64,000 bases of DNA, from assembly GCF_014211915.1 (NCBI RefSeq), contig NZ_CP060041.1, positions 496,001-560,000 on the forward strand, given 5' to 3'. The stretch comes from Burkholderia cenocepacia (GTDB taxonomy: Bacteria > Pseudomonadota > Gammaproteobacteria > Burkholderiales > Burkholderiaceae). Made by a program: the position numbers and the translations under genes. The notes beneath the pieces were generated by a model, which worked only from the letters and a program-made list of their open reading frames with translations, was not told where the DNA came from and searched no databases. Below, one piece after another: positions 26,731 to 35,426 of the stretch. Positions within the stretch are counted from its first letter, which is position 1, and each line of letters starts with the position of its first letter.

Positions 26731-26746
26731 AGATAGCGCTTACATT
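26731..26746. promoter_or_regulatory. Second, half-conserved LacI operator
   Basis: AGATAGCGCTTACATT repeats the right half (CGCTTACATT-like) of the operator at 26621, with a poor left half. It lies 110 bases before the lacI-type ATG and about 108 bp from the first site, a spacing that would allow looping. Confidence 0.45.
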
Positions 26747-26856
26747 CTCACAGGATCGAATGAGGATGCAAGCGCGGCCACCATGAATCGAGGGTAAACA
26801 ATGACGCGACTGGCAACGCACGGCGCAGGCAGGCCTACCCCGCCGGGAGACCGCCA

Positions 26857-27954
26857 ATGAGCACGGCCCCGCCCCGCGGCGGCGCATCGCGGGCACGCCG
26901 CGGCAGCGGCCGCTCGGTGCTCGGCGACGTCGCGAAACTGGCCGGCGTGTCGACCGCGACCGTCTCGCGCGTGTACAACGACCCCGGCAAGGTGTCGGCC
27001 GACGTGCAGCAGCGCGTGCGCGACGCGGCGCTCGCACTGAACTGGATTCCGAATGCGGCCGGCCGCGCGCTGGCGTCCACGCGTACCCACATTACCGGCG
27101 CGATCATTCCGACCCTCGACGACCAGGTGTTCGCGTCGCAGGTCGCCGGCATGCAGACGATCATGGCCGAGCACGGCATCACGCTGTTCCTCGGCTGTTC
27201 GAACTACGACCCCGCGCAGGCGCTCGCGCAAGTGCGCGCGATGCTGTCGCGCGGCGTGGAAGCAGTGTCGCTGGTCGGCGAAGCGTACCCGCCCGAACTG
27301 TTCGAACTCCTTGCGATGCATCGCGTGCCGTACGTCGTCACGTATGCGTACCGCGACGACAGCCCGCACTGCTGCATCGGCTTCGACAACCGCGCGGCGT
27401 TCGCGCGGCTCACCACGCACCTGCTCGACCTCGGCCATCGCGACTTCGCGATCATCATGCAGCCGTCGACGGACAACGACCGTGTCCAGGCCCGCCTGCG
27501 CGGCATTCACGACACGCTGGCCGCGCACGGGCTCGCGGTGCGCCCCGTGCATCAGCACGAAGGCGCGGCCACGATCGCGTTCGGGCGAGCGAGCCTGCGC
27601 GCGATCGCCGGCAGCGATGCGGCGACGCGGCCGACCGCCGTGATCTGCGGCAACGACGCGCTCGCGCTCGGCGCGCTGCTTGAAGCGCAGGCGCTCGGCA
27701 TCGACGTGCCCGCGCAGTTGTCGATCACCGGGTTCGACGACGTCGCGCTCGCGCGCGAGATCCAGCCGCCGCTGACGACGATGTGGGTCGACACCGACGC
27801 GATCGGGCGCCAGGCCGCGCACGCGTTACTCGACGCGCTCGAGAACGGCGCCACGGGGCCCGGCCATGCCATCCAGCCCGAGTTGCGCATACGGGAATCC
27901 GCCGCGCCGCCGGCGCAGGCACAGGCACAGGCGCGCGCGGCACGCAGGAAATAG
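26857..27954 (+). CDS. LacI/GalR-family repressor
   Basis: A 365-residue regulator. Residues ~21-75 hold the LacI helix-turn-helix and hinge (VLGDVAKLAGVSTATVSRVYNDPGKVSADV). Residues ~85-345 form the periplasmic-binding-protein-like sensor (GAIIPTLDDQVFASQV, VICGNDALALGAL, SITGFDDVALAREIQPPLTT). The last 20 residues are an Ala/Gln-rich tail. GGGAG precedes the ATG. It is divergent from the rbsK/MFS/aldolase operon and should repress it through the palindromes between them. Inducer unknown. Confidence 0.9.
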   Translation: MSTAPPRGGASRARRGSGRSVLGDVAKLAGVSTATVSRVYNDPGKVSADVQQRVRDAALALNWIPNAAGRALASTRTHITGAIIPTLDDQVFASQVAGMQTIMAEHGITLFLGCSNYDPAQALAQVRAMLSRGVEAVSLVGEAYPPELFELLAMHRVPYVVTYAYRDDSPHCCIGFDNRAAFARLTTHLLDLGHRDFAIIMQPSTDNDRVQARLRGIHDTLAAHGLAVRPVHQHEGAATIAFGRASLRAIAGSDAATRPTAVICGNDALALGALLEAQALGIDVPAQLSITGFDDVALAREIQPPLTTMWVDTDAIGRQAAHALLDALENGATGPGHAIQPELRIRESAAPPAQAQAQARAARRK

Positions 27955-28049
27955 CCGGGCAGCGCCGGCTGACTGCATCACGTCGATCGGCAGCGTCTCG
28001 TCGAGATTGTCGAGCCACGCGTGGCTCGTCTTCGGCGCCGGCGACGACA

Positions 28050-29174
28050 TCACCCGTCGAACGGCACCAGCTCGTAACTCGTGCTGCGGCCGCCGGACGC
28101 CGAGCGACGCAGCATGCCCTGCTCGACGAGTTCCGTGATGTCGCGCAACGCCGTGTCCTGCGAGCATTTCGCGAGAGCCGCCCACTTGCTGGTCGTCAGC
28201 TTGCCTTCGAAGCCGTCGAGCAGGCGATTCATGACCTTGACCTGGCGTTCGTTCATCGCGACGCCCGCGCACCGCTGCCAGAAGCGCGCCTTGATCAGCA
28301 CCGCATCGAGCGTCGTGTGCGCATGATCGATGGCCCGGCCCAGCGTATTCAGAAACCACGCGAGCCACTCCGTGACGTCGAGCGAGCCGCGCTGCGTGCG
28401 CTCCAGCACGTCGTAATACGCGTTGCGCTCGCGCTGGATCTGCGCGGACAGGCTGTAGAAACGCTGCGGGCTTCGGTCCGCGCGCGCCAGCACCAGATCG
28501 CCGAGCGCGCGTGCGATACGACCGTTGCCGTCGTCGAACGGGTGAAGCGTGACAAACCACAGATGGGCGAGCCCGGCCCGGATCAGCAACGGTTCGGCCG
28601 GCGGCGCGTTGAGCCACGCGAGAAAACGCCCGATCTCGTCGGGCACGCGTGCGGCCGGCGGCGCCTCGAAATGCACGCGCTGCCGGCCGATCGGACCGGA
28701 AACCACCTGCATCGGCCCGCTCGCATCCGTGCGCCAGCCGCCGACCGTGATGCGCGACAGCCCCGAGTAGCCGGTCGGAAACAGTGCGGCATGCCACCCG
28801 AACAGCCGCGCTTCGGTGACCGGCGCCGCCGAATGGGTCGTCGCATCCAGCACCATGTCGACGACGCCCTCGACGTGGCGATCGACCGGCGCCAGCGCGC
28901 CGATATCGACGCCGAGCCGGCGCGCGATCGACGACCGGACCGATGCGACATTCAGGCTCTCGCCCTCGATCGCGCTGGTCTTCACGACGTCGTCCGTCAG
29001 CGCGGCCAGGCTCGCCTCGTCGCGCAACGCCAGCCCGACATCCGCCAGCCGCCCGGCCAGCATGCCTTGCGCACGGCTGACGTCGGCGAGCGGCGTGGCG
29101 AGGGCCGGGAGGTCGAAACGCCATGCCGGCCAGTCGGCTGCTTCCCAGATAAAGGTGTAATCTCCGCTCATCAT
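28050..29174 (-). CDS. Fic-family protein with N-terminal DUF4172 and C-terminal winged helix
   Basis: A 374-residue protein. Residues 5-50 resemble DUF4172 (TFIWEAADWPAWRFD). TSAIEG at 66-71 fits the inhibitory (S/T)xxxE(G/N) helix, here in class II (N-terminal) position. HPFDDGNGR at 211-219 is the complete catalytic Fic motif, with H211 and R219. Residues 325-370 (SKWAALAKCSQDTALRDITELVEQGM) look like a winged helix. Fic proteins AMPylate target hydroxyls and are held inactive by the inhibitory Glu. The start overlaps a palindrome that is repeated upstream. ATG 29171 is equally possible. Target unknown. Confidence 0.9.
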   Translation of the reverse strand: MMSGDYTFIWEAADWPAWRFDLPALATPLADVSRAQGMLAGRLADVGLALRDEASLAALTDDVVKTSAIEGESLNVASVRSSIARRLGVDIGALAPVDRHVEGVVDMVLDATTHSAAPVTEARLFGWHAALFPTGYSGLSRITVGGWRTDASGPMQVVSGPIGRQRVHFEAPPAARVPDEIGRFLAWLNAPPAEPLLIRAGLAHLWFVTLHPFDDGNGRIARALGDLVLARADRSPQRFYSLSAQIQRERNAYYDVLERTQRGSLDVTEWLAWFLNTLGRAIDHAHTTLDAVLIKARFWQRCAGVAMNERQVKVMNRLLDGFEGKLTTSKWAALAKCSQDTALRDITELVEQGMLRRSASGGRSTSYELVPFDG

Positions 29175-29184
29175 GCGGAGATTA
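29158..29184. promoter_or_regulatory. Fic-gene operator over the start codon
   Basis: TAATCTCCGC and GCGGAGATTA form perfect 10-bp arms with a 7-base centre that contains the two Fic ATG codons. A second copy with the same arms lies 52 bp away. A bound protein would cover the start of translation and probably the early transcript. Confidence 0.7.
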
Positions 29185-29211
29185 TCCGCTCATTCGCCGC
29201 GCGACTCAACT

Positions 29212-29234
29212 ATCTCCGCAAAATTTGCGGAGAT
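29212..29234. promoter_or_regulatory. Fic-gene operator, upstream copy
   Basis: ATCTCCGC-AAAATTT-GCGGAGAT repeats the arms and the 7-base spacing of the start-codon palindrome. The 52-bp centre distance equals about five helical turns, so two dimers would bind on the same face. It lies 38 bases before the Fic ATG and 30 bases from the convergent LysR stop. Confidence 0.7.
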
Positions 29235-29264
29235 TAATCGCCCCATTCACCGCAAAGCGGCCGG

Positions 29265-30182
29265 CTACCGTACCCGGCCCACCCCGTTCCCAGCCGTGGG
29301 CGCCGGCTCCCCGAGCCGCTCCGCGAGAAACCCGATGAACGTGCGCAGCGTGACGAACCCTTCCCGGTGCTGCGGAAACACCGCATTGAGCGTGATCGGC
29401 GGCGGCACGTACGCGTCGAGCACCGGCACGAGCGCGCCGCTGTCGAGCGCCGCGCCAACGATGAAGTGCGGCAGCAGCGCAATGCCGAGCCCCGCGATCG
29501 CGGCGTCGCGCACCACTTCGCCGTTGTTCGCGACGAGCGGCCCCTGCACGTCGAACGTCCGCACCGCACCGTCGACGCGGAACTCCCAGCCGACCCGCCG
29601 CTCGCGCCCGTACAGCACACAGGTGTGGCCGGCGAGATCGGCCGGCGTCTGCGGCGTGCCGTGCCGCTTCAGGTAGGCGGGGCTCGCGCACGCGATCATC
29701 CGCCACGCGCCGAGCGGACGCGCGATCAACGTGGAATCCTCGAGCGAGCCGATCCGCAGCACGAGGTCGAAGCCCTCGCCGATCAGGTCGACGCGCCGGT
29801 CGGTCAGGTCGAGGTTCAGCCGCACGGCCGGGTGCGCGGACAGGAATTCGGCGATCAGCGGCGACACGTGCGTGATCCCGAACGACAGCGGCGCGCTGAT
29901 CTTCAGCGAGCCATGCAGCTCGGTGCTGCGTACCGACATCGCCTGCTCGGCGTCGGCGATCTCCGCAAGGATGCGCTGCGCGCGCACGTAGAACTCCTGC
30001 CCCGATTCGGTCACCGCCAGATTGCGGGTATTCCGGTGCAGCAGCCGGACACCCAGCGACGCCTCCAGCGCCATCGTGCGCCGGCTGACGAACTGCTTGG
30101 ACAGCATCAGCTGATCGGCCGCCGCCGTGAAGCTGCCGGCGTCCACGGTCGCGACGAAGATCCTCAGGTCGTTGATTTCCAT
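29265..30182 (-). CDS. LysR-family regulator
   Basis: A 305-residue LTTR. Residues 1-60 form the helix-turn-helix (DLRIFVATVDAGSFTAAADQLMLSKQFVSRR). Residues ~90-295 form the effector-binding domain (GSLKISAPLSFGITHVSPLIAEFL and IAGLGIALLPHFIV). The segment ITLNAVFPQHREGFVTLRTFIGFL is typical of the YafC/DmlR-like group. ATG 30182 is chosen for GGAG eight bases upstream; a GTG at 30191 is in frame. Divergent from the pirin gene, which it may control through the dyad at 30225. Confidence 0.87.
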   Translation of the reverse strand: MEINDLRIFVATVDAGSFTAAADQLMLSKQFVSRRTMALEASLGVRLLHRNTRNLAVTESGQEFYVRAQRILAEIADAEQAMSVRSTELHGSLKISAPLSFGITHVSPLIAEFLSAHPAVRLNLDLTDRRVDLIGEGFDLVLRIGSLEDSTLIARPLGAWRMIACASPAYLKRHGTPQTPADLAGHTCVLYGRERRVGWEFRVDGAVRTFDVQGPLVANNGEVVRDAAIAGLGIALLPHFIVGAALDSGALVPVLDAYVPPPITLNAVFPQHREGFVTLRTFIGFLAERLGEPAPTAGNGVGRVR

Positions 30183-30224
30183 ATTGTCCACTCCATGGCG
30201 ACAGTCATTATCTCTACAGCGATT

Positions 30225-30237
30225 TATTTGTCAAATA
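30225..30237. promoter_or_regulatory. LysR-type operator between lysR and the pirin gene
   Basis: TATTTG-T-CAAATA is a perfect 13-base palindrome with the T-N11-A form of LysR boxes. It lies 43 bases before the LysR ATG and 75 bases before the pirin ATG. Confidence 0.55.
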
Positions 30238-30311
30238 GATTGACCTAAGATTCATCTCAACGAACGGCCGGCCTCACTTCCGAGGTCCGGCGACTTCAAG
30301 GACAAAAAATC

Positions 30312-31037
<726 letters not shown>

Positions 31038-31054
31038 CGCCCGTTCGGGAAACC

Positions 31055-31082
31055 GGGCCCCGCGGAAACGCGGGGCCCTTTT
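31055..31082 (+). terminator. Intrinsic terminator between the pirin and wrbA genes
   Basis: GGGCCCCGCG-GAAA-CGCGGGGCCC forms a 10-bp stem with a GAAA tetraloop, followed by TTTT. wrbA starts 18 bases later, so read-through or attenuation may set its level. Confidence 0.75.
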
Positions 31083-31099
31083 AATCGGAGATTCGCAAC

Positions 31100-31702
31100 A
31101 TGGCCAAGGTTCTCGTTCTTTACTACTCGTCCTACGGGCACGTCGAAACGATGGCGCAGCACATCGTGGAGGGCGCGAAATCGGTGCCCGGCGTCGAGGT
31201 CACGCTCAAGCGCGTGCCGGAAACGATCCCCGTCGACCAGGCCCGCGCGATCGGCGTGAAGGTCGACCAGGCCGCACCGGTCGCCACGGTGGACGAACTC
31301 GCCGACTACGATGCGATCATCTTCGGCACGCCGACCCGCTTCGGCAACATGGCCGGCCAGATGCGCACGTTCCTCGACCAGACCGGCGGCCTGTGGATGA
31401 AAGGCGCGCTCGTCGGCAAGATCGGCAGCGTGTTCGCGTCGACCGGCACGCAGCACGGCGGCCAGGAAACGACGATCACGTCGTTCCACACGACGCTGCT
31501 GCATCACGGGATGGTGATCGTGGGCGTGCCGTATGCGTGCAGCGGGCTCGTCAACATGAGCGAAATCACCGGCGGCACGCCGTATGGCGCGACCACGCTC
31601 GCCGGCGCGGACGGCAGCCGCCAGCCGAGCGCGAACGAGCTCGACATCGCGCGCTACCAGGGCAAGCACGTCGCGGAACTCGCGAGCAAGCTCGCGTCGT
31701 AA
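31100..31702 (+). CDS. wrbA: NAD(P)H:quinone oxidoreductase (flavodoxin-like)
   Basis: A 200-residue FMN enzyme that reduces quinones by two electrons and protects against quinone redox cycling. The FMN phosphate loop [37 protein letters not shown] and [12 protein letters not shown] are diagnostic of WrbA. GGAG lies nine bases before the ATG, just after the terminator hairpin of the pirin gene. Confidence 0.95.
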   Translation: MAKVLVLYYSSYGHVETMAQHIVEGAKSVPGVEVTLKRVPETIPVDQARAIGVKVDQAAPVATVDELADYDAIIFGTPTRFGNMAGQMRTFLDQTGGLWMKGALVGKIGSVFASTGTQHGGQETTITSFHTTLLHHGMVIVGVPYACSGLVNMSEITGGTPYGATTLAGADGSRQPSANELDIARYQGKHVAELASKLAS

Positions 31703-31753
31703 CGCGGGGGCCGCGCCCCTCGCTGCCCCGCAGTTGTGCGGTTCCGCACATGA

Positions 31754-31786
31754 ACGAACGGCGCCGGTTGAACCGGCGCCGTTCGT
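31754..31786. terminator. Bidirectional terminator-like hairpin after wrbA
   Basis: A perfect 14-bp stem (ACGAACGGCGCCGG / CCGGCGCCGTTCGT) with a TTGAA loop lies between the convergent wrbA and small exported protein genes. No T tract follows on either strand, so efficiency is doubtful. Confidence 0.5.
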
Positions 31787-31807
31787 GCTGTGCAACGCTT
31801 TCGACCG

Positions 31808-32113
31808 TTACTGCCCCGACGCCGGCGCGGCCGGCGCCGCCTTCGTCGCGGGCGCCTTCTGCACGGCGTTCTGCGGATAGTTGCTCTGGTCGCCGGTCAA
31901 CCGGTAGCCGCTGCCGGTGCCGATCGCCTTCAGGTCCGACGCGTGCCGCGCGCGGGCCGCCTTGCGCGCCGCCTTCTTCTGCGCCTTGTCGAGCTGCTTC
32001 TGCGCCGGCGCGGACGCCGGGTCCTGTGCGTATGCCGCCGGCACGGCGGTCAACGACAGACCGACCGACGCCGCTACTGCTACTGCCACCGAAACCACGC
32101 GAGACTGCTTCAT
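31808..32113 (-). CDS. Small exported basic/Ala-rich protein
   Basis: A 101-residue protein with a clear signal peptide (VVSVAVAVAASVGLSLTAVPAAYAQ). It then has a Lys/Ala/Arg-rich helix (KQLDKAQKKAARKAARARH) and a tail with GSGYRLTGDQSNYPQNAVQ. AAGGAG precedes ATG 32113. Such small periplasmic proteins are common in Burkholderia and have no assigned role. Confidence 0.72.
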   Translation of the reverse strand: MKQSRVVSVAVAVAASVGLSLTAVPAAYAQDPASAPAQKQLDKAQKKAARKAARARHASDLKAIGTGSGYRLTGDQSNYPQNAVQKAPATKAAPAAPASGQ

Positions 32114-32340
32114 GACCGATCTCCTTGTCGATTGTTGAGTGTGGGTCGGACACCGGCGCGCACGCGACGGCCTGCGACAACGGCACCGATGCAACGTTAG
32201 CCGATCGCCGCGCAAATGTCCGTGTGCGTTCCTGAATTGTCCTGATAACGTCACCGATACATGCGAGCCGGGGGCGCCGTCCTTTCGGCCTGTCGCCCCG
32301 CCATCAGGGAAACCGATACCCGGGCGGCGTGGGCCGGCGC

Positions 32341-33075
32341 TCAGATCCAGCGCGACAGCACCGGCAGCAGGATCGGCACGACGAACGCCGTCAGCACGCC
32401 GTTCAGCCCCATCCCGAGCCCGGCGAACGCGCCGGCTTCCTCGCTGACCTGGAACGCGCGAGCGGTGCCGATCCCGTGCGACGCGACGCCGAGCGCGAAA
32501 CCGCGCACGGCCGGCTCGTCGATCCGCAGCAGATTGAGAATCCCGCGCGCGCATACCGCGCCGAAGATCCCGGTCGAGATCACGAGCACGGCCGTGAGCG
32601 ACGGAATGCCGCCGATCTCCGCGGCGACGGCCATCGCGATCGGCGTCGTCGCCGATTTCGGCGCGAGCGACGCGATCGTCTGATGGGACGCCCCGAACAG
32701 CGCGGCGATACCGACCGCCGACACGATCGCGGTCAGCGAACCCGCGAGCAGGCCGACGAGCAGCGGCAACGCGGTGCGCCGCAGCTTCGACCACTGGCGG
32801 TACAGCGGCAGCGCGAGCGCGACGGTCGCCGGGCCGAGCAGGAAGTGGACGAACTGCGCGCCTTCGAAATACGTGGGATACGGCGTATGCGTGAGCGTCA
32901 GCAGCACGACGATCACCGCGACCGCGATCAGCACCGGATTCGCCAGCGGATTGAAACGCGCCCGCGCATAGACGGCCTGCGCGAACAGATACGCGACCAG
33001 CGTGATGGTCAGGCCGAGCAGCGGGCTCGCGGCGAGATAGACCCAGATCGCGCCGAGCTTCGGGAACGCCGTCAT
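32341..33075 (-). CDS. lrgB: LrgB-family membrane protein (murein hydrolase modulator)
   Basis: A 244-residue inner-membrane protein with about seven hydrophobic segments. It includes the conserved LAPKSATTPIAMAVAAEIGG and GVASHGIGTARAFQVSEEAGAFAGLGMGLNG (cited in parts), the hallmark of LrgB/CidB. LrgAB and CidAB are holin-like pairs that modulate autolysis; some act in pyruvate or glycolate movement. It overlaps lrgA by four bases (ATGA). Confidence 0.9.
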   Translation of the reverse strand: MTAFPKLGAIWVYLAASPLLGLTITLVAYLFAQAVYARARFNPLANPVLIAVAVIVVLLTLTHTPYPTYFEGAQFVHFLLGPATVALALPLYRQWSKLRRTALPLLVGLLAGSLTAIVSAVGIAALFGASHQTIASLAPKSATTPIAMAVAAEIGGIPSLTAVLVISTGIFGAVCARGILNLLRIDEPAVRGFALGVASHGIGTARAFQVSEEAGAFAGLGMGLNGVLTAFVVPILLPVLSRWI

Positions 33076-33443
33076 TGCGCGCCCTCCGCGGTGCCGCCCG
33101 CGCGGCGCTGGCGCCGCAGCAGCGCGCGCGTGACGAGCGCCGTCACCGCGATCGCGAGCGTCGTGCTGACGGCCAGCGCGACGACGACCGCGACCGCGTC
33201 GCCGCGCACGCGGTCGGCCGACACCATGATGCCGACGCCGGCCGGCACGAACAGCAGCGACAGGTGACGCAGCAGTTCGAGCGCGGTCGGCTCGATCGCA
33301 TCGGCGACCTGCGGGCGCAGCATCACGAAGCCGAACAGCAGCAGCATGCCGATCACGGGGCCCGGCACCGGCAGGCCGAACAGATAGGACACGCCTTCCC
33401 CGAGACACTGGAAGATCAGCAAGACCGCGAATGCCTGCAACAT
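33072..33443 (-). CDS. lrgA: LrgA/CidA-family holin-like protein
   Basis: A 123-residue membrane protein with four hydrophobic segments. LFGLPVPGPVIGMLLLFGFVM and LLRHLSLLFVPAGVGIM are the two conserved LrgA/CidA blocks. ATG 33443 begins directly at the first helix. The stop overlaps the LrgB start, so the two are co-translated. No LytSR-type regulator is adjacent. Confidence 0.88.
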   Translation of the reverse strand: MLQAFAVLLIFQCLGEGVSYLFGLPVPGPVIGMLLLFGFVMLRPQVADAIEPTALELLRHLSLLFVPAGVGIMVSADRVRGDAVAVVVALAVSTTLAIAVTALVTRALLRRQRRAGGTAEGAQ

Positions 33444-33625
33444 GAACCGCTTCTCCCGAACGTGGCCGCGCGAACGGGCAGCCGCGCGGCTGATGAGCCG
33501 GCGGCATGCGACGCCGGCGTGGACGATACGCGCGATCGTACCAACAATGACGGCGGGCGGGCGCGATCGCCATTCAACCGTTTCGCCCTGACCCGCTGCC
33601 GGGCCGGAACCAAACGCCCTCACGC

Positions 33626-33651
33626 AAAAACGGCGGGCACATGCCCGCCGT
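33626..33651 (-). terminator. Intrinsic terminator after the secreted esterase gene
   Basis: In the minus sense ACGGCGGGCA-TG-TGCCCGCCGT is a 10-bp stem followed by TTTTT, 35 bases after the esterase stop. Confidence 0.8.
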
Positions 33652-33685
33652 CCTGCCGTTCAGGGTCGAACGACCGCCGATCGCG

Positions 33686-34720
33686 TTACTTCAGCCGCGT
33701 CGCGATTTCGTTGGCCATCGCCTTCGTCGCGGCCTTCGTCGGCGCATCGTCGGCCAGCGCATTCAGCAGGCCGAAATCGTGAATCGTGCCGTCGTAGCGC
33801 GTGGTCGTCGCGTCCACGCCCGCCGCGTCGAGTTTGCGGCCGTACGCTTCGCCTTCGTCACGCAGCACGTCGAACTGCGCGACCTGGATCAGCGCGGGCG
33901 GCAGCCCCTTCAACTGCGCGACGCTCGCCCGCAGCGGCGACGCGTAGATCTCGTTGCGTTGCGCTTCGCTCTTCGTATAGGCGTCCCAGAACCACTTCAT
34001 CATCGGCCGCGTCAGGAAATGCCCCTGCTGATACGCGTTGTACGAACCCGTGTTGAAGTTGTGGTCCGTCACCGGCCACATCAGCCCCTGGAAGCGGATC
34101 GCGGGGCCGCCCTTGTCCTTCGCCATCAGTGCGACGACGGCCGACATGTTGCCGCCGACGCTGTTGCCCACCACCGCGAGGCGGCTACCGTCGACGCCGA
34201 TCTCCGCGCCGTGCGCGGCCACCCACTTCGTCGTCGCATACGCCTGGTTGATCGCGACCGGGTAACGCGCTTCCGGCGACGGCGTGTAGTTCACGAACAC
34301 CGCGACGGCGCCCGACTGCACGACGAGATCGCGCACGAGCCGCTCATGCGTCGGGAAATCGCCGAGCACCCAGCCGCCGCCGTGAATGAACACGAATACC
34401 GGCAGCGCGCCCGTCACGCCTTGCGGACGCACGATCGTGACCGGCACCGACAGGCCGTCCTGCTCGATCGTGCGGTTCGACACGTCGATGCCCGACAGAT
34501 CGACCTTCACGCCGTTCTGCGCGTCGACCAGCACCTGGCGCGCCTTCGCGGGGCTCAGCGTTTCGAGGCCCGGGCCCTTCTGGCCGTTCAGTGCGGCGAG
34601 AAACGCGCTCGTCTTCGCATCGGGACCGACGGTGTCAGCGCCCGCGGCGAACGCGGCAGGTGCGGTGGACAGTGCGGCTGCCACGGCGGCAGCGATCAAC
34701 AGCGGCTTGACGATCTTCAT
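33686..34720 (-). CDS. Exported alpha/beta hydrolase (HSL-type esterase)
   Basis: A 344-residue hydrolase with a signal peptide (LLIAAAVAAALSTAPAAFAAG). It has the oxyanion-hole motif IHGGGWVLGD, the nucleophile elbow GNSVGGN, and the Asp (FDVLRDEGEAYG) and His (TIHDFGLL) of the triad, as in hormone-sensitive-lipase-like esterases. AAGGAG lies seven bases before the ATG. It follows the frameshifted ohr gene by 57 bases on the same strand and is probably in its transcription unit under the TetR operators. Confidence 0.88.
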   Translation of the reverse strand: MKIVKPLLIAAAVAAALSTAPAAFAAGADTVGPDAKTSAFLAALNGQKGPGLETLSPAKARQVLVDAQNGVKVDLSGIDVSNRTIEQDGLSVPVTIVRPQGVTGALPVFVFIHGGGWVLGDFPTHERLVRDLVVQSGAVAVFVNYTPSPEARYPVAINQAYATTKWVAAHGAEIGVDGSRLAVVGNSVGGNMSAVVALMAKDKGGPAIRFQGLMWPVTDHNFNTGSYNAYQQGHFLTRPMMKWFWDAYTKSEAQRNEIYASPLRASVAQLKGLPPALIQVAQFDVLRDEGEAYGRKLDAAGVDATTTRYDGTIHDFGLLNALADDAPTKAATKAMANEIATRLK

Positions 34721-34777
34721 GGTGCAACTCCTTGGTCAGGTCTTTGAATGGCGATGAATGGTTTGCAGCGCGATTGA

Positions 34778-35202
34778 TCAGACGAGCGTGAGCGTGACGT
34801 CGATGTTGCCGCGCGTCGCATTCGAGTACGGGCAGACGATGTGCGCACGGTCGATCAGCGTTTGCGCGATGTCGCGATCGAGGCCCGGCAGCGAGATCTT
34901 CAGTTCGACTTCGATGCCGAAGCCGTTCGGGATCGCGCCGATGCCGACGCTGCCTTCGATCGCGGCGTCCGCGGGATCGCGATCTTGTCGCGCGCCGCGA
35001 CGAACTTCATCGCGCCGATGAAGCACGCGCTGTAGCCGGCGGCGAACAGTTGCTCGGGGTTCGCGCCCGCACCGCCCGCGCCGCCGAGTTCGCGCGGCGT
35101 GGTCAGCTTCAGGTCCAGGCCGCTTTCGGGCACCGTCGCACGGCCGTCACGGCCGCCGGTGGCTTTTGCATGGGCGCGGTACAGCACTTTTTCGATCGAC
35201 AT
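34778..35202 (-). pseudogene. ohr: Organic hydroperoxide resistance protein, broken by a -1 frameshift
   Basis: From ATG 35202 (AAGGAG six bases upstream) the frame gives [20 protein letters not shown] and [21 protein letters not shown] with the first redox Cys. Then it loses phase at CCGCGG (34969-34974). In the next frame the protein continues as [20 protein letters not shown] and ends [21 protein letters not shown] with the second redox Cys. One extra G there restores a 141-residue Ohr, the normal family length. Ohr reduces organic hydroperoxides with dihydrolipoyl thiols. Sequencing indel or true loss cannot be told apart. Confidence 0.85.
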
Positions 35203-35290
35203 GACAGACTCCTTTTTCAGCAAATGAATGAAACAGCCTTCGAACCGGGGACCGCGTGCCGGCGGCTGCTCCGCCGGCCTCGCATCAATT

Positions 35291-35306
35291 TATCTACTCA
35301 TAGATA
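35291..35306. promoter_or_regulatory. TetR operator upstream of ohr
   Basis: TATCTA-CTCA-TAGATA, perfect 6-bp arms, 89 bases before the ohr start. The identical 16-mer recurs in front of tetR at 36005, so one TetR protein should control both. Confidence 0.75.
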
Positions 35307-35354
35307 GACAAACATCCCCAAAAAATGCAGGCGGACATGCCACCTGCGCCAATC

Positions 35355-35376
35355 ATCTATCTACTACATGATAGAT
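35355..35376. promoter_or_regulatory. Related TetR site, intermediate copy
   Basis: ATCTATC and GATAGAT arms with an 8-base centre resemble the two perfect TATCTA/TAGATA sites but with four extra central bases. It lies between the tetR stop and the ohr operator; binding strength is uncertain. Confidence 0.45.
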
Positions 35377-35426
35377 AACGAGATCCAATAAAAGGCGGCG
35401 AACCGCCCGACTCCTTGCGCCGTCCG

